Source: Fructobacillus pseudoficulneus (GTDB lineage Bacteria; Bacillota; Bacilli; Lactobacillales; Lactobacillaceae). From it: a DNA stretch of 64,000 nucleotides. The notes beneath the pieces are model-generated. The model was given only the letters and a program-made list of their open reading frames with translations, did no database searches and had not been told where the DNA came from. Where the stretch lies: positions 30,878-94,877 of the forward strand of contig NZ_FNWS01000006.1 of the NCBI RefSeq assembly GCF_900108455.1, given 5' to 3'. Shown in pieces: positions 1 to 8,394 of the stretch. How positions within the stretch are numbered: the stretch's first letter is position 1; each line of letters opens with the position of its first letter. Made by a program: the position numbers and the translations under genes.

Positions 1-45
1 AGATTCACGTCCGTTTGCAGTTTGTTCAATTACTCCTGGCCACAT
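1..45 (-). CDS. clpP: ATP-dependent Clp protease proteolytic subunit, N-terminal fragment
   Basis: Only the first 15 codons are in the window; the gene runs off the left edge. The translated start (MWPGVIEQTANGRES) matches the conserved ClpP N-terminus, where a V-I-E-Q-T motif precedes the first helix. A strong ribosome site, TAAAGGAG, lies about 7 bases before the ATG. ClpP forms the tetradecameric serine protease core that degrades unfolded proteins delivered by Clp ATPases in the cytoplasm. Its position just downstream of whiA on the same strand is the usual firmicute order (yvcK-whiA-clpP). The catalytic residues lie outside the window. Confidence 0.85.
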   Translation of the reverse strand, partial: MWPGVIEQTANGRES

Positions 46-79
46 AGCAGTACTCCTTTATTTCTCTTCTTAGAACAAC

Positions 80-108
80 ATTGTAACGCATTTTTCAAAC
101 AACGCCAA
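80..108 (-). promoter_or_regulatory. Putative clpP promoter
   Basis: Read on the minus strand there is TTGGCG, a 17-base spacer and TACAAT, ending about 35 bases before the clpP ATG. I see no perfect CtsR heptamer repeat (GGTCAAA type) around it, so heat-shock control of this promoter is not supported by what is visible here. Confidence 0.45.
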
Positions 109-131
109 AGTCTTCGCCTACTTTAACAACA

Positions 132-1076
132 TTAAATATCATCCAGATTAAAGTCTTCTTGTTCTTCAATCATTTTGGCTAACTTAGCCAGCTTACGCAT
201 CCGGTGATTAGCACCCGACTTGGAAATCTCTAAGACATCCCCAATTTCCGCCAGCGACCCATCCGGGTGTTCCAGTCTCGCTCGAGCAAAGTCGGCCAGC
301 TTTGGTGGTAAATCATCCAAGTCACCAATCTTACCTTGAATGGTTAGGATTGCCTGAACCTGGCTATTCGCCGCTACGGCGGTCCGCTGCAAATTCGCCA
401 TATCAGCGTTATTGACGCGGTTCACCGAATTTCTCGTATCCCGAGCAATCCGAATATCGGCAAAGTGGAGCATCGTTTCGACTGCCCCAATCAGTTTCAA
501 AAAATCAACAATTTTTTCGGCCCGCTTCATGTAAACAATGTAGCCCGAATGGCGGTCAGCAACTTTGACCGGCAAGTCAAAGCCCGTGATCAGGGTCACC
601 AACTGCTCGGCTAAAGCCTCATGACTAGTATAGATTTCCAAATGATAATTGGCTTTTTCAGGTGAATTGACCGAACCGGCAGCCAGAAAGGCACCGCGTA
701 AGAAGGCCTGTTTCTTTTCTTCGTTATTCAGTAACCAAGCGGGTACCTCTTGGTCAATTCCGAGCGGGTCGACTCCTAGGTCTTCCAAGATATCCGCGAC
801 CTGATTTTGCAAAACCACAATCAGGGTTTTCCGCTCCGTCAGGGCGACCCGTTTGTTAACTTGAACGTCGACCGGCACCGCTGGATAAAGCTGCTTAATC
901 AAAGTATAAATACGCCGGGCAATGGCGGGGTTTTCCGTTTGGACCCGAACCTCTTGGCTCATCCCCCAAGTGGAAACACCGTTCATCTGCAGCAGTGCTG
1001 CCAATTCTGACTTGGCGGCATCATTTGAGACAATTCGACCGGTTAATTCTTTTTTCACTTCTGCCGCGTAAGACAT
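132..1076 (-). CDS. whiA: DNA-binding protein WhiA
   Basis: 314 aa, normal length for WhiA. The family has a degenerate LAGLIDADG homing-endonuclease fold (here about residues 85-225, with the helix [12 protein letters not shown] near 124-135) fused to a C-terminal helix-turn-helix (about 230-305). In Bacillus it affects cell division and chromosome segregation; in Streptomyces it controls sporulation. The ATG directly abuts the yvcK stop codon, so the two are probably translationally coupled. clpP follows 86 bases downstream with its own candidate promoter. The catalytic acidic residues of true endonucleases are not expected in this family. Confidence 0.93.
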   Translation of the reverse strand: MSYAAEVKKELTGRIVSNDAAKSELAALLQMNGVSTWGMSQEVRVQTENPAIARRIYTLIKQLYPAVPVDVQVNKRVALTERKTLIVVLQNQVADILEDLGVDPLGIDQEVPAWLLNNEEKKQAFLRGAFLAAGSVNSPEKANYHLEIYTSHEALAEQLVTLITGFDLPVKVADRHSGYIVYMKRAEKIVDFLKLIGAVETMLHFADIRIARDTRNSVNRVNNADMANLQRTAVAANSQVQAILTIQGKIGDLDDLPPKLADFARARLEHPDGSLAEIGDVLEISKSGANHRMRKLAKLAKMIEEQEDFNLDDI

Positions 1077-2042
1077 TTACTCCTCCACTAAGGATAATAG
1101 AACATCGGTCACCTTTTGACCATCATGGAAGGCACCAGCATCACGTAGGGCTAAGAAGTCGCCAGAGATGCCCTTGGCCCCCTCTTGTTCGATAGCCTCT
1201 GGGTCTTGGATTACCTGCTTTGAAATTTCACCCCATTTTTGATAATCAACAAAGTCTGCCGGCACTTCTTGATCATTAGTTAAGACGTAGTCAACTAACT
1301 GTGCTTGCAGGTGCTTGTTCAAAACTTGCAAATGTTGGGCATCGGTATAGGCATCCGTCTCACCCTTTTGGGTCATGATGTTGGCAATGTAAACCTGCTT
1401 GGCTTTGGTCTTTTGTAAGGCTTCGCGGATTCCAGGGACAACAATGTTTGGCAAAATTGAGGTAAACAATGATCCCGGCCCATAAACAATTAAATCAGCC
1501 GATAAAATGGCCTCAATTGCTTCTGGACTTGCTTGAATATCTTGATTGCCTTCATTATCAACCACCCAAACGTGATCAAGCGCCTGATGGGCAGCCGTAA
1601 TCGAGGCCTCCCCCTTTAACTCTTCGCCATGCTTCGTTTCAGCATGCAAAATCAATGGTTGCTTAGCAACCGGGTAGACATGTCCCTTGATTTTTAGATA
1701 ACGGGCTAACTTTGCAATTGCCTGAGAAATATCGCCCGTCATCTCAGTTAGGGCAGCAATTAGCAAATTTCCAACCGCATGCTTGGCCAAAAAGTCGTCA
1801 TCAGTTTTAAAGCGATATTGGAATAAATCCAAAATATCTTGGTCTCCTTCAGACATCGCCACTAAAATATTGCGAATATCCCCAGGTGGAATAATGTTGA
1901 CATAATCACGGAGAAGCCCTGACGATCCACCATCATCGGCAACCGTCACAATCGCTGTTAGATCAACGTTTTGTTGAACGAGCGGCTTGATGATTACTGG
2001 TAGACCCGAACCCCCACCAATCATCACAATTTTTGCAGTCAT
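1077..2042 (-). CDS. yvcK: YvcK/CofD-like gluconeogenesis factor
   Basis: 321 aa. The N-terminus carries the nucleotide-binding loop GGGSGLP (residues 9-15), followed by DDGGSSG and PPGDIRN, the signature of the CofD/YvcK family. In Bacillus, YvcK binds UDP-GlcNAc and supports cell shape and growth on gluconeogenic carbon sources, with localisation linked to MreB. The stop codon touches the whiA start, giving the conserved yvcK-whiA pair. The ribosome site GGGAGAG is about 9 bases from the ATG. rapZ, which normally precedes yvcK, is absent here; a RadC-like gene is in its place. Confidence 0.92.
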   Translation of the reverse strand: MTAKIVMIGGGSGLPVIIKPLVQQNVDLTAIVTVADDGGSSGLLRDYVNIIPPGDIRNILVAMSEGDQDILDLFQYRFKTDDDFLAKHAVGNLLIAALTEMTGDISQAIAKLARYLKIKGHVYPVAKQPLILHAETKHGEELKGEASITAAHQALDHVWVVDNEGNQDIQASPEAIEAILSADLIVYGPGSLFTSILPNIVVPGIREALQKTKAKQVYIANIMTQKGETDAYTDAQHLQVLNKHLQAQLVDYVLTNDQEVPADFVDYQKWGEISKQVIQDPEAIEQEGAKGISGDFLALRDAGAFHDGQKVTDVLLSLVEE

Positions 2043-2138
2043 TTCGCGGTTCTCTCCCTTGTTTATACTGCTACTATTTTACCATTTTTCCTAAATATGC
2101 GGTGTTAGAAAGCAAGGATAATTCCAAACTGAAAGTTC

Positions 2139-2753
2139 TTATTCATCTAGGAGGTGTTCCCATAATTGTCCCTTTTCCTGCATCGACCAATAACCGTCTT
2201 TGCTAACAATAAAGGCATCCAACAGCGGTAAATTGAGTTCTTGGCCAACATCGTAAAGGCGCTTCGTAAAGCGCTTATCTTGAACCGAGGGCCGTAAATT
2301 ACCGGAAGGATGATTATGGGCAATAATAATGGCGTAGGCGTTTGCCTTTAACGCCCGTTGAAAGATTTCTCGTGGCGAGGCAGATACCTCAGTCAGCGTG
2401 CCAACAAAAACCACTTCCCAACCAATCACATCCAACTGCGTGTTTAAGAGCGCTAAAAAGAGCTGTTCTTGTTTGAGGTCCCCCAGTTTTTCCTGGGCAA
2501 AAGCCCCGACCAAGCTCGAGTGCCTGGCCGACAGTAACACCGGCCGACTTTCTTTGGCTAATTGAAAGCCCATCCCGATTGCTATCAGTAAGGCCCGGTT
2601 CATTTGCGGGTTTTCCGCAATAAAGTCCGTCCGCGTATCCTCATCCATTTCCAAAAAATGATAATTTTCCGGAAAATACAGTGAAAAAATCTCTGTATTC
2701 TTTTTAGCATCTTGTTCCAAGATTTGATAGAAATCAAAAACCTGTTTTTTCAT
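2139..2753 (-). CDS. RadC-family JAB-domain protein
   Basis: 204 aa from the ATG at 2753. A GTG three codons earlier (2762) lies inside the AGAGGTGAT ribosome site, so the ATG is the better start. The C-terminal half has the JAMM/JAB metal motif HNHPSG with a downstream serine and aspartate (S-V-Q-D), typical of RadC. The N-terminal half lacks a clear helix-hairpin-helix and reads as a lineage-specific extension. RadC proteins are no longer thought to be general repair proteins; links to transformation and mobile elements have been proposed, and the role here is unknown. It sits between an MFS gene and yvcK, where rapZ is usually found. Confidence 0.75.
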   Translation of the reverse strand: MKKQVFDFYQILEQDAKKNTEIFSLYFPENYHFLEMDEDTRTDFIAENPQMNRALLIAIGMGFQLAKESRPVLLSARHSSLVGAFAQEKLGDLKQEQLFLALLNTQLDVIGWEVVFVGTLTEVSASPREIFQRALKANAYAIIIAHNHPSGNLRPSVQDKRFTKRLYDVGQELNLPLLDAFIVSKDGYWSMQEKGQLWEHLLDE

Positions 2754-2792
2754 CTTTATCACCTCTACAGTGTTTAGACGAAAAAACAGGTT
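2739..2792 (-). repeat. Perfect 13-bp inverted repeat enclosing the radC-like start
   Basis: The arms at 2739-2751 and 2780-2792 (minus strand AACCTGTTTTTTC and GAAAAAACAGGTT) are exact complements separated by 28 bases. The loop contains the ribosome site and most of the start codon of the RadC-like gene; the 3' arm starts with the G of ATG. On the transcript the stem is followed by a short U-rich run (TTTGATTT), so it may act as an attenuator or as the terminator of the upstream folC-MFS unit. Confidence 0.6.
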
Positions 2793-2812
2793 ATCAATTT
2801 CATTAAACTTTT

Positions 2813-4204
2813 TTAGACTGTTTGCTCAGCTCGGACCTTTTTCATGACCGAAATCGATAACCAAATGGCCAAGGCAATCATGATGACGTCCAAGCGATAA
2901 GTCCATTGGATTCCAGCCAAAGTGTTTGCTGACAGGTCACCTGCCCCCTTTTGGAAGACAGAGACGATCGATGCAGCCAAGGCAATTCCAACGGCTGCCG
3001 AATAGTTATTCACCGCCGCAAAGATTGAATTACCGGCACTATGGAAGTTGTGGTCCAAATGTGAAATGGCATTGGTCATGTTATTTCCAAACCAGAAACC
3101 ACCACCAAGTTGACTCAGGGTAAAGCCAATCGTCATTGACCAGACGTTAAATGGCAGCAAAACCATCCAGACCATTCCGGCACCAATCAATGTCAAACCA
3201 ATCATATTTGGAATTCGAGCACCATAGCGATCATAGAGGTTACCAGAGATAATTGACATAAAGGCATAGCCAACGGCTCCTGGGAAGAGTGACAAACCAG
3301 CCACACTTGAGTTTTGCTTCAAGATTAATTGTAGTCCCATTGGAATGGCATAGTTAAAAGTCAAATTGACGATTTGAATCAAAATGGCCGCAAAGACCGC
3401 CTGACGAAACATTGGCAGCGTGAACATCTTTGGTGAAAGCAAAGGATCTGCTTCCTTGCGGGCATATAGGTAATAGCCCCCAATCCCGGCAATCATTGCC
3501 ACCAAGGCAACCAAACTGGCCGGATTCAACAGGCCATGGCTTGAAAGCCGGTCAATTGTGATCAAGCCACCAATAAAGAAGCAAGATAGCAAGAGCCAAC
3601 CAACAAAGTCAAAGTGAGCCTTACCGACCTCATCAATTTGCTGGATGGTAAACCAACCTAAAATCAAGGCGAACAATTGGATTGGCAAAACTACCCAAAA
3701 AATCATGTGCCAACCATAAAAGGCAGTCAAGAAACCACCAAATGCGGGCCCTAAGGCTGGCGAGAAAGAAACAATCAAAGAAGCTAAGCCAATCATCGTT
3801 CCCCGTCGGTTATCAGGTACCTGCTCGAAAACAACATTGTTCATCAATGGCAGGCCAACCCCCGCACCAACACCCTGAAGCAACCGACCAAACAGCACCA
3901 CATAAAACTGACTGGAAGTCGCATCGATGGAAATTCCAATCAAAGAAATTACGCCGGCCACCATAAACTGTGACCGATTGCTAAAGCGCTTCTTTAACCA
4001 AGGAGACATGATGATAATCATCGACGTCAGCAAAATCACCCCAGAAGTGAGCCACTGAACCGTTTCCCCGTCCACGTGTAGTTCTTCCATTAGGTCGGGG
4101 AAGGAAACGTTCAAAGCAGTTTCCAGCATAATATCGGTAAAGCCTAAAAGAGCAATCGCTAAGATACTAAAAATTAGCCGAGGGCTTAGGACTTTTTCTT
4201 GCAT
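2813..4204 (-). CDS. MFS transporter, DHA2 (drug:H+ antiporter) type
   Basis: 463 aa with about 12-14 predicted membrane helices. The N-terminal region has the family pattern D-x-x-x-x-x-A-L-x-x-x-F-P followed by Q-W-L-T-S-G (motif D1-like), and a later G-P-A-F-G-G (motif C, about residue 150), which marks antiporters. This places it with LmrB/EmrB-like multidrug exporters; the substrate cannot be told from sequence. The ATG has an AAGGAG site and overlaps the 3' end of folC by 19 bases, so it is translationally coupled to folC. Confidence 0.82.
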   Translation of the reverse strand: MQEKVLSPRLIFSILAIALLGFTDIMLETALNVSFPDLMEELHVDGETVQWLTSGVILLTSMIIIMSPWLKKRFSNRSQFMVAGVISLIGISIDATSSQFYVVLFGRLLQGVGAGVGLPLMNNVVFEQVPDNRRGTMIGLASLIVSFSPALGPAFGGFLTAFYGWHMIFWVVLPIQLFALILGWFTIQQIDEVGKAHFDFVGWLLLSCFFIGGLITIDRLSSHGLLNPASLVALVAMIAGIGGYYLYARKEADPLLSPKMFTLPMFRQAVFAAILIQIVNLTFNYAIPMGLQLILKQNSSVAGLSLFPGAVGYAFMSIISGNLYDRYGARIPNMIGLTLIGAGMVWMVLLPFNVWSMTIGFTLSQLGGGFWFGNNMTNAISHLDHNFHSAGNSIFAAVNNYSAAVGIALAASIVSVFQKGAGDLSANTLAGIQWTYRLDVIMIALAIWLSISVMKKVRAEQTV

Positions 4205-5400
4205 AATTTTCTCCTTACATCACTGATAAAGTACAGCGAACCAGTTACCACAACGCTTCGTTGCTTTTGCTCAGCCAAAGCTTTTTCCAATGATTCATAC
4301 CAATCAACTTGCTGACCCATCTCCTCAACGACTTCAGCCTGTGTCAGCCCCGGACGGCCAGTCAAACCAGCAAAAGGAACAAAGACCAGCCGAATGTCTT
4401 TATCCGCCGCTAATTCCCAAAAGGCCTGATCAACATTTTTATCGGCCAAAGCAGCGATGATCACCGTGACCGGCCCCTTGATTTCCTGTTGAATCGTTTG
4501 GTGCAAGGCATGTAGGCCAGCTTGGTTATGCGCCCCGTCCAAATACAACCCGGGTTGTACTTCTTCAAATCGCCCTGGTAAAAAGGCCTTTTTCAAACCT
4601 GAAGCAATCGTACTGTCTGCCAGTTCGGGGTTAAAAGCCCGCAAAGCCGCAACTGCTGTTGCCGTATTTTCCGCCTGAAAAGACCCATGCATGCCCGATT
4701 GGAATTCACCAACTACACCAACTTGAACAGGACTACGCTGTTGATTAGCCTGGTCGACAATCACGGACTGAGCACCGGCCGGCAGGTTAGGCCCCAAAAT
4801 GGTGATGGTCCCTTCTTTAATAATGCCGGCCTTTTGAGCAGCAATCTCTTCCACGGTATTGCCAAGCATGGCCTGGTGGTCCAAGGCAACCGTGGTAATC
4901 ACGGCCACCTTCGTCGTGGTTAAGACATTGGTAGAATCATAACGGCCACCAATGCCCACCTCGATCACGGCCAGGTCCAAATTTGCTTCAACGAAATAAA
5001 CCAACATGATGGCAGTCACCATTTCAAATTCGGTTGGCTGTAATCGCTGTGCGGAATCACTTTCAACCTGATCAATGGCGGTTTGAACCCGATTGGCATA
5101 ATGAACCAGGTCAATTGGTTCAATCAGCTGGCCATTAATCTGAAAGCGCTCGCGAAAGTCAACGATGAAGGGTGAAGTAAAACTACCCACCCGATACCCA
5201 GCTTCTTTGGCAACCGCACTTACCATTGTCGCCACCGAGCCCTTACCGTTGGTGCCGGTAATGTGGATGGCCGGGGGCATTTGCTCTTCTGGATGATTTA
5301 AGGCTGACAACAGTGCCTGCATCCGTTCAAAACTATCTTTTTTGCCAGCTTTCGGCCGACTATGAATGGCTGCAACCGCCTCGTCTAAACTCTTAAACAT
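4186..5400 (-). CDS. folC: Folylpolyglutamate synthase / dihydrofolate synthase
   Basis: 404 aa from the ATG at 5400. A TTG four codons upstream overlaps the GGGAGA ribosome site and was rejected. The ATP-binding loop GTNGKGS (about residues 48-54), the S-F-T-S-P-F segment and the D-G-A-H-N motif near residue 290 define the Mur-ligase-like FolC family. It adds glutamate to dihydropteroate and/or reduced folates in the cytoplasm. No other folate gene is adjacent, so a salvage or polyglutamylation role is as likely as de novo synthesis. Confidence 0.92.
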   Translation of the reverse strand: MFKSLDEAVAAIHSRPKAGKKDSFERMQALLSALNHPEEQMPPAIHITGTNGKGSVATMVSAVAKEAGYRVGSFTSPFIVDFRERFQINGQLIEPIDLVHYANRVQTAIDQVESDSAQRLQPTEFEMVTAIMLVYFVEANLDLAVIEVGIGGRYDSTNVLTTTKVAVITTVALDHQAMLGNTVEEIAAQKAGIIKEGTITILGPNLPAGAQSVIVDQANQQRSPVQVGVVGEFQSGMHGSFQAENTATAVAALRAFNPELADSTIASGLKKAFLPGRFEEVQPGLYLDGAHNQAGLHALHQTIQQEIKGPVTVIIAALADKNVDQAFWELAADKDIRLVFVPFAGLTGRPGLTQAEVVEEMGQQVDWYESLEKALAEQKQRSVVVTGSLYFISDVRRKLCKKKS

Positions 5401-5442
5401 CTTTTCTCCCAATTAATTCAGTACATTCATTATAAAACAGAA

Positions 5443-5466
5443 AAACCGTCTGACAACAGACGGTTT
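5443..5466 (-). terminator. Rho-independent terminator after cshA
   Basis: Ten-base arms AAACCGTCTG and CAGACGGTTT (5443-5452, 5457-5466) enclose a 4-base loop. A T-rich tail follows on both strands. It lies 46 bases after the cshA stop and separates it from folC. Confidence 0.85.
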
Positions 5467-5511
5467 CACTATTTTTTTATTAAAATTCAAGCGACCAAAC
5501 AGTCGAACTGA

Positions 5512-7071
5512 TTAATCTTTTTCGCGAACAGTGAAGTCACGGCGGCGACGGTTGCCACCACCTTGATGTCCACCACGGTTATCGCGGTTTTCAGAGTGTG
5601 AACGGTTACCTGAACCACCCTTGCGGTAGCCTCCACCATTCCCATTGCGACGGCCGTTACCGTTACCACGGTAACCACCACCATTACCATTTGAACGACG
5701 GTTACCACCGCGATAGCCACCACGACGTGATGATGAGCTACCCTTACGACGTGGCAAAGGACGTTCGCGTGACAAAACAACTGGTGCGTTTTGCTTGTCC
5801 AAGCCAGCTACGGCAGCCAACAAACCAGCAGCTAATTGTTCAGCTGTGAATTGTGACGTCATTTGGTTAACTTGTTCTTGCAACTCAGCTGGGTTCAAGC
5901 CCTTGATGGTTGCGGCTGCAGTGTCGATGGCACCGTTAATTCGACCAATTCGAGCTTCCTTCAAAGTTGCAGGTTGCAATGGCGTCATGCGCTTCTTCGT
6001 CAAGTCTTCAACGGCACGCAAGTAATCCATTTCGTTTGGTGCAACCAAAGTCACTGAAACACCTTCGGCACCGGCACGACCAGTACGGCCGATACGGTGA
6101 ACGTATGATTCTGGGTCTTGTGGAATATCAAAGTTATAGACGTGACTCACGTCCTTAACATCCAAACCACGGGCAGCAACATCTGTTGCCACCAAGAGGT
6201 TAATTTCATGGGCCTTAAATTGGTCCAAAACCCGTGACCGCATTTGCTGGGTCAAATCACCGTGCAAGCCGGCAGCACGATAACCACGTGCTTCCAAACC
6301 ACGAGCCAATTCTTCAACACGGCGCTTTGTCCGACCAAAGACGATACCCAAGAATGGTTCTTGGATATCAATTGTCCGAGTCAAGGCATCAAACTTTTCT
6401 TCGTGACGAACACGAATAAAGTATTGGTCAACCAAATCAGTGGTCAATTGCTTGGCCTTAATTTGGATATATTCGGGGTCGGTCATAAACTTCATCCCGA
6501 TTCGCTTAATTGCTTCTGGCATCGTTGCGGAGAACAACAATGTCTGACGTTGGTCTGGCACTTGAGCGATGATGGCTTCAATGTCATCCAAGAAGCCCAT
6601 GTTCAACATTTCGTCGGCTTCATCCAAGACCAAAGTCTTGACACCACCAAGCTTGGCAGTCTTACGGTTAATGTGGTCTAACAAACGACCAGGAGTTCCT
6701 ACTAAGATTTGTGGGTGTGACTTCAAGCCCTTAATTTGTGGGCGAATATCGGCGCCACCAAAGACAACTTGAACGTTAACTGACTTATCTGAGCCAAGCT
6801 TCTTCAATTCTTCAGCGGTCTGAATAGCTAATTCACGCGTTGGTGAAATAATCACTGCTTGAATGTTTTGATCATTCAAGTCAATGTTTTCCAAGATTGG
6901 CAAACCAAAGGCGGCTGTCTTACCAGTTCCTGTTTGCGCTTGACCAATGACGTCCTTACCAGCAAGGGTCAATGGAATCGTCTTTTCTTGGATGGGGGTT
7001 GCTTCAACGTAGCCGTGGGCTTCGATTGACTGCAAAATGGCTTGTGACAAGCCGAGTTCATTAAACTTCAA
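5512..7071 (-). CDS. cshA: DEAD-box ATP-dependent RNA helicase CshA
   Basis: 519 aa starting at a TTG (7069-7071): AAGGAG sits 6 bases upstream and the resulting N-terminus MKFNELGLS fits CshA proteins. A GTG seven codons earlier lies upstream of that ribosome site. Motifs in order: Q motif (G-Y-x-x-A-T-P-I-Q), AQTGTGKT (45-52), DEAD (150-153), SAT (181-183) and HRIGRTGRAG. The last roughly 70 residues are an Arg/Gly/Asn-rich low-complexity tail with RGG-like repeats, expected to be disordered and RNA-binding. In firmicutes CshA works with the RNA degradosome and ribosome assembly in the cold. Single-gene unit with its own terminator. Confidence 0.93.
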   Translation of the reverse strand: MKFNELGLSQAILQSIEAHGYVEATPIQEKTIPLTLAGKDVIGQAQTGTGKTAAFGLPILENIDLNDQNIQAVIISPTRELAIQTAEELKKLGSDKSVNVQVVFGGADIRPQIKGLKSHPQILVGTPGRLLDHINRKTAKLGGVKTLVLDEADEMLNMGFLDDIEAIIAQVPDQRQTLLFSATMPEAIKRIGMKFMTDPEYIQIKAKQLTTDLVDQYFIRVRHEEKFDALTRTIDIQEPFLGIVFGRTKRRVEELARGLEARGYRAAGLHGDLTQQMRSRVLDQFKAHEINLLVATDVAARGLDVKDVSHVYNFDIPQDPESYVHRIGRTGRAGAEGVSVTLVAPNEMDYLRAVEDLTKKRMTPLQPATLKEARIGRINGAIDTAAATIKGLNPAELQEQVNQMTSQFTAEQLAAGLLAAVAGLDKQNAPVVLSRERPLPRRKGSSSSRRGGYRGGNRRSNGNGGGYRGNGNGRRNGNGGGYRKGGSGNRSHSENRDNRGGHQGGGNRRRRDFTVREKD

Positions 7072-7130
7072 AATTATCTCCTTTTTGCGCACTGGTTAAG
7101 CGCGCCCAGGCCCCTCTTCGGGCCGTTTCC

Positions 7131-7157
7131 ATTATAAACGTGCAACCAGCACGTCAA
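7131..7157 (-). promoter_or_regulatory. Candidate cshA promoter containing a palindrome
   Basis: On the minus strand TTGACG and TATAAT are separated by 15 bases, shorter than ideal. The interval holds a perfect inverted repeat, ACGTGC-5-GCACGT (7138-7154), which could be an operator. Transcription would give a leader of about 50 bases carrying a GC-rich hairpin (GGCCC...GGGCC). Confidence 0.4.
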
Positions 7158-7200
7158 AAAATACACCAAGCAGTTTATAGTCTAGCTGGGCCGACTCGTT

Positions 7201-8385
7201 TTATGAGGGAATCTTTGATCCCGTTAACTTTTGATAAATTTCATGAGACAAACCTTCAAAGGTATGTCCCTTATAGTACTGGTTGGCCAACAGAATAACC
7301 GCATCCTGACCGTTCTTACCAATCACAGCCGAGGGCTCATAACCATTAAAGATACCGTGTGAGGTATAAACATCCCCATAACGATACAAACCAGACGTGT
7401 AGTGCGCTGGCAAATGTTGTTCCACCAAACTTAATGGGTTGGCAAAATACTTACCGTTAAAGAAGAGCCAATAGGCCCGGTAAAGCATTCCGGCAGACAT
7501 TGCCAAGTTTCCAGTTCCGGTTTCTCGTTGATATTCAACTTCAGTCACACCCGTTGGTGTATCTAAACTCTTTTGGTAGCCCAAGGCCGCCTTATCGTCG
7601 CTGTGGAATTTGTCATAATCTTCCACGTTCAGATGATACTTTTGGTTAAAGTATTGCTTGGTCAACGTATCAAAAGACTGACCAGTAATTTTCATCAAGA
7701 TACCGGCTAAGAGACGGTAGTTGACTGGCTGATACGTCCAACCTCTTCCAGAACCAATCGCTGCTCCCGTCGGATTAGTATTGTCAGCGGAAAACTGGGC
7801 ATTATCTGCTTCCGTGGTAAAGGTCGTTGGCTGCAGCTTTTGTTGCAAGCCCGAAGTCATCGTTAACAAATCCCGAATCGTAATTTGGTCGGCATTCGGG
7901 ATATTTGGGTAATACTTGTCTAGGTGGTCATCGTAAGACAATTGCTGGTTGGCAACTGCCTGGCCAATCAAGACTGCCGTCAAAAATTTAGCGGACGAAG
8001 CAATATGATAGACCGTCTGTGCATTATTGTGCCACTGTTTGCTTGAATTAGCAAAGCCATAACCTTGATTTAAGACAATTTCTCCATTTTTAACCAATAA
8101 AGCTGTCCCAGTGAAGTTAGCATTTTTCAAATCTTGGTCAATTTCTTGGGCCGTCTTGGTCTGTGGCTCCAAATCAAGTTTCAAATTTTTGCTGTTAGCA
8201 GCTGAAAACGTTTTTTGCGTGGTGGTCGTTAAAACCGCTGTCGGTGTTGTCTTATTGATTTTGGCCAAGCCAATCGCACCGGCCATACAAAGCAAAATCA
8301 AAACCACCATTGATAGTGCCAGCCAATGGTCTTTAAACCATAACAATTTTACTCGTTCAGGAAATATATCAACCCGCTTTAACAT
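7201..8385 (-). CDS. Membrane-anchored serine hydrolase, beta-lactamase/penicillin-binding-like family
   Basis: 394 aa. Residues 20-41 form one membrane anchor, followed by a Thr/Ser-rich linker and an extracellular class C beta-lactamase-like domain. The nucleophile motif S-x-x-K is visible as SSAK (130-133). The second motif, usually Y-S-N, reads Y-Q-P (217-219), so the Tyr is kept and the Asn is not. A possible third motif is H-G-I-F-N-G near residue 335. Such proteins act on peptidoglycan stems or D-amino acid esters; antibiotic resistance is not implied. Its ribosome site AGGAGG overlaps the murF stop codon, consistent with cell-wall duty and coupled translation. Confidence 0.78.
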   Translation of the reverse strand: MLKRVDIFPERVKLLWFKDHWLALSMVVLILLCMAGAIGLAKINKTTPTAVLTTTTQKTFSAANSKNLKLDLEPQTKTAQEIDQDLKNANFTGTALLVKNGEIVLNQGYGFANSSKQWHNNAQTVYHIASSAKFLTAVLIGQAVANQQLSYDDHLDKYYPNIPNADQITIRDLLTMTSGLQQKLQPTTFTTEADNAQFSADNTNPTGAAIGSGRGWTYQPVNYRLLAGILMKITGQSFDTLTKQYFNQKYHLNVEDYDKFHSDDKAALGYQKSLDTPTGVTEVEYQRETGTGNLAMSAGMLYRAYWLFFNGKYFANPLSLVEQHLPAHYTSGLYRYGDVYTSHGIFNGYEPSAVIGKNGQDAVILLANQYYKGHTFEGLSHEIYQKLTGSKIPS

Positions 8386-8394
8386 GAAGACCTC

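Noticed and set aside
5487..5780. Minus-strand 97-codon frame overlapping the 3' end of cshA
   Set aside because: It is a Val/Thr/Ala-rich out-of-frame reading of the RGG-encoding repeats of cshA, with no ribosome site of its own.
6244..6681. 145-codon plus-strand frame inside cshA
   Set aside because: Antisense shadow over conserved helicase motifs.
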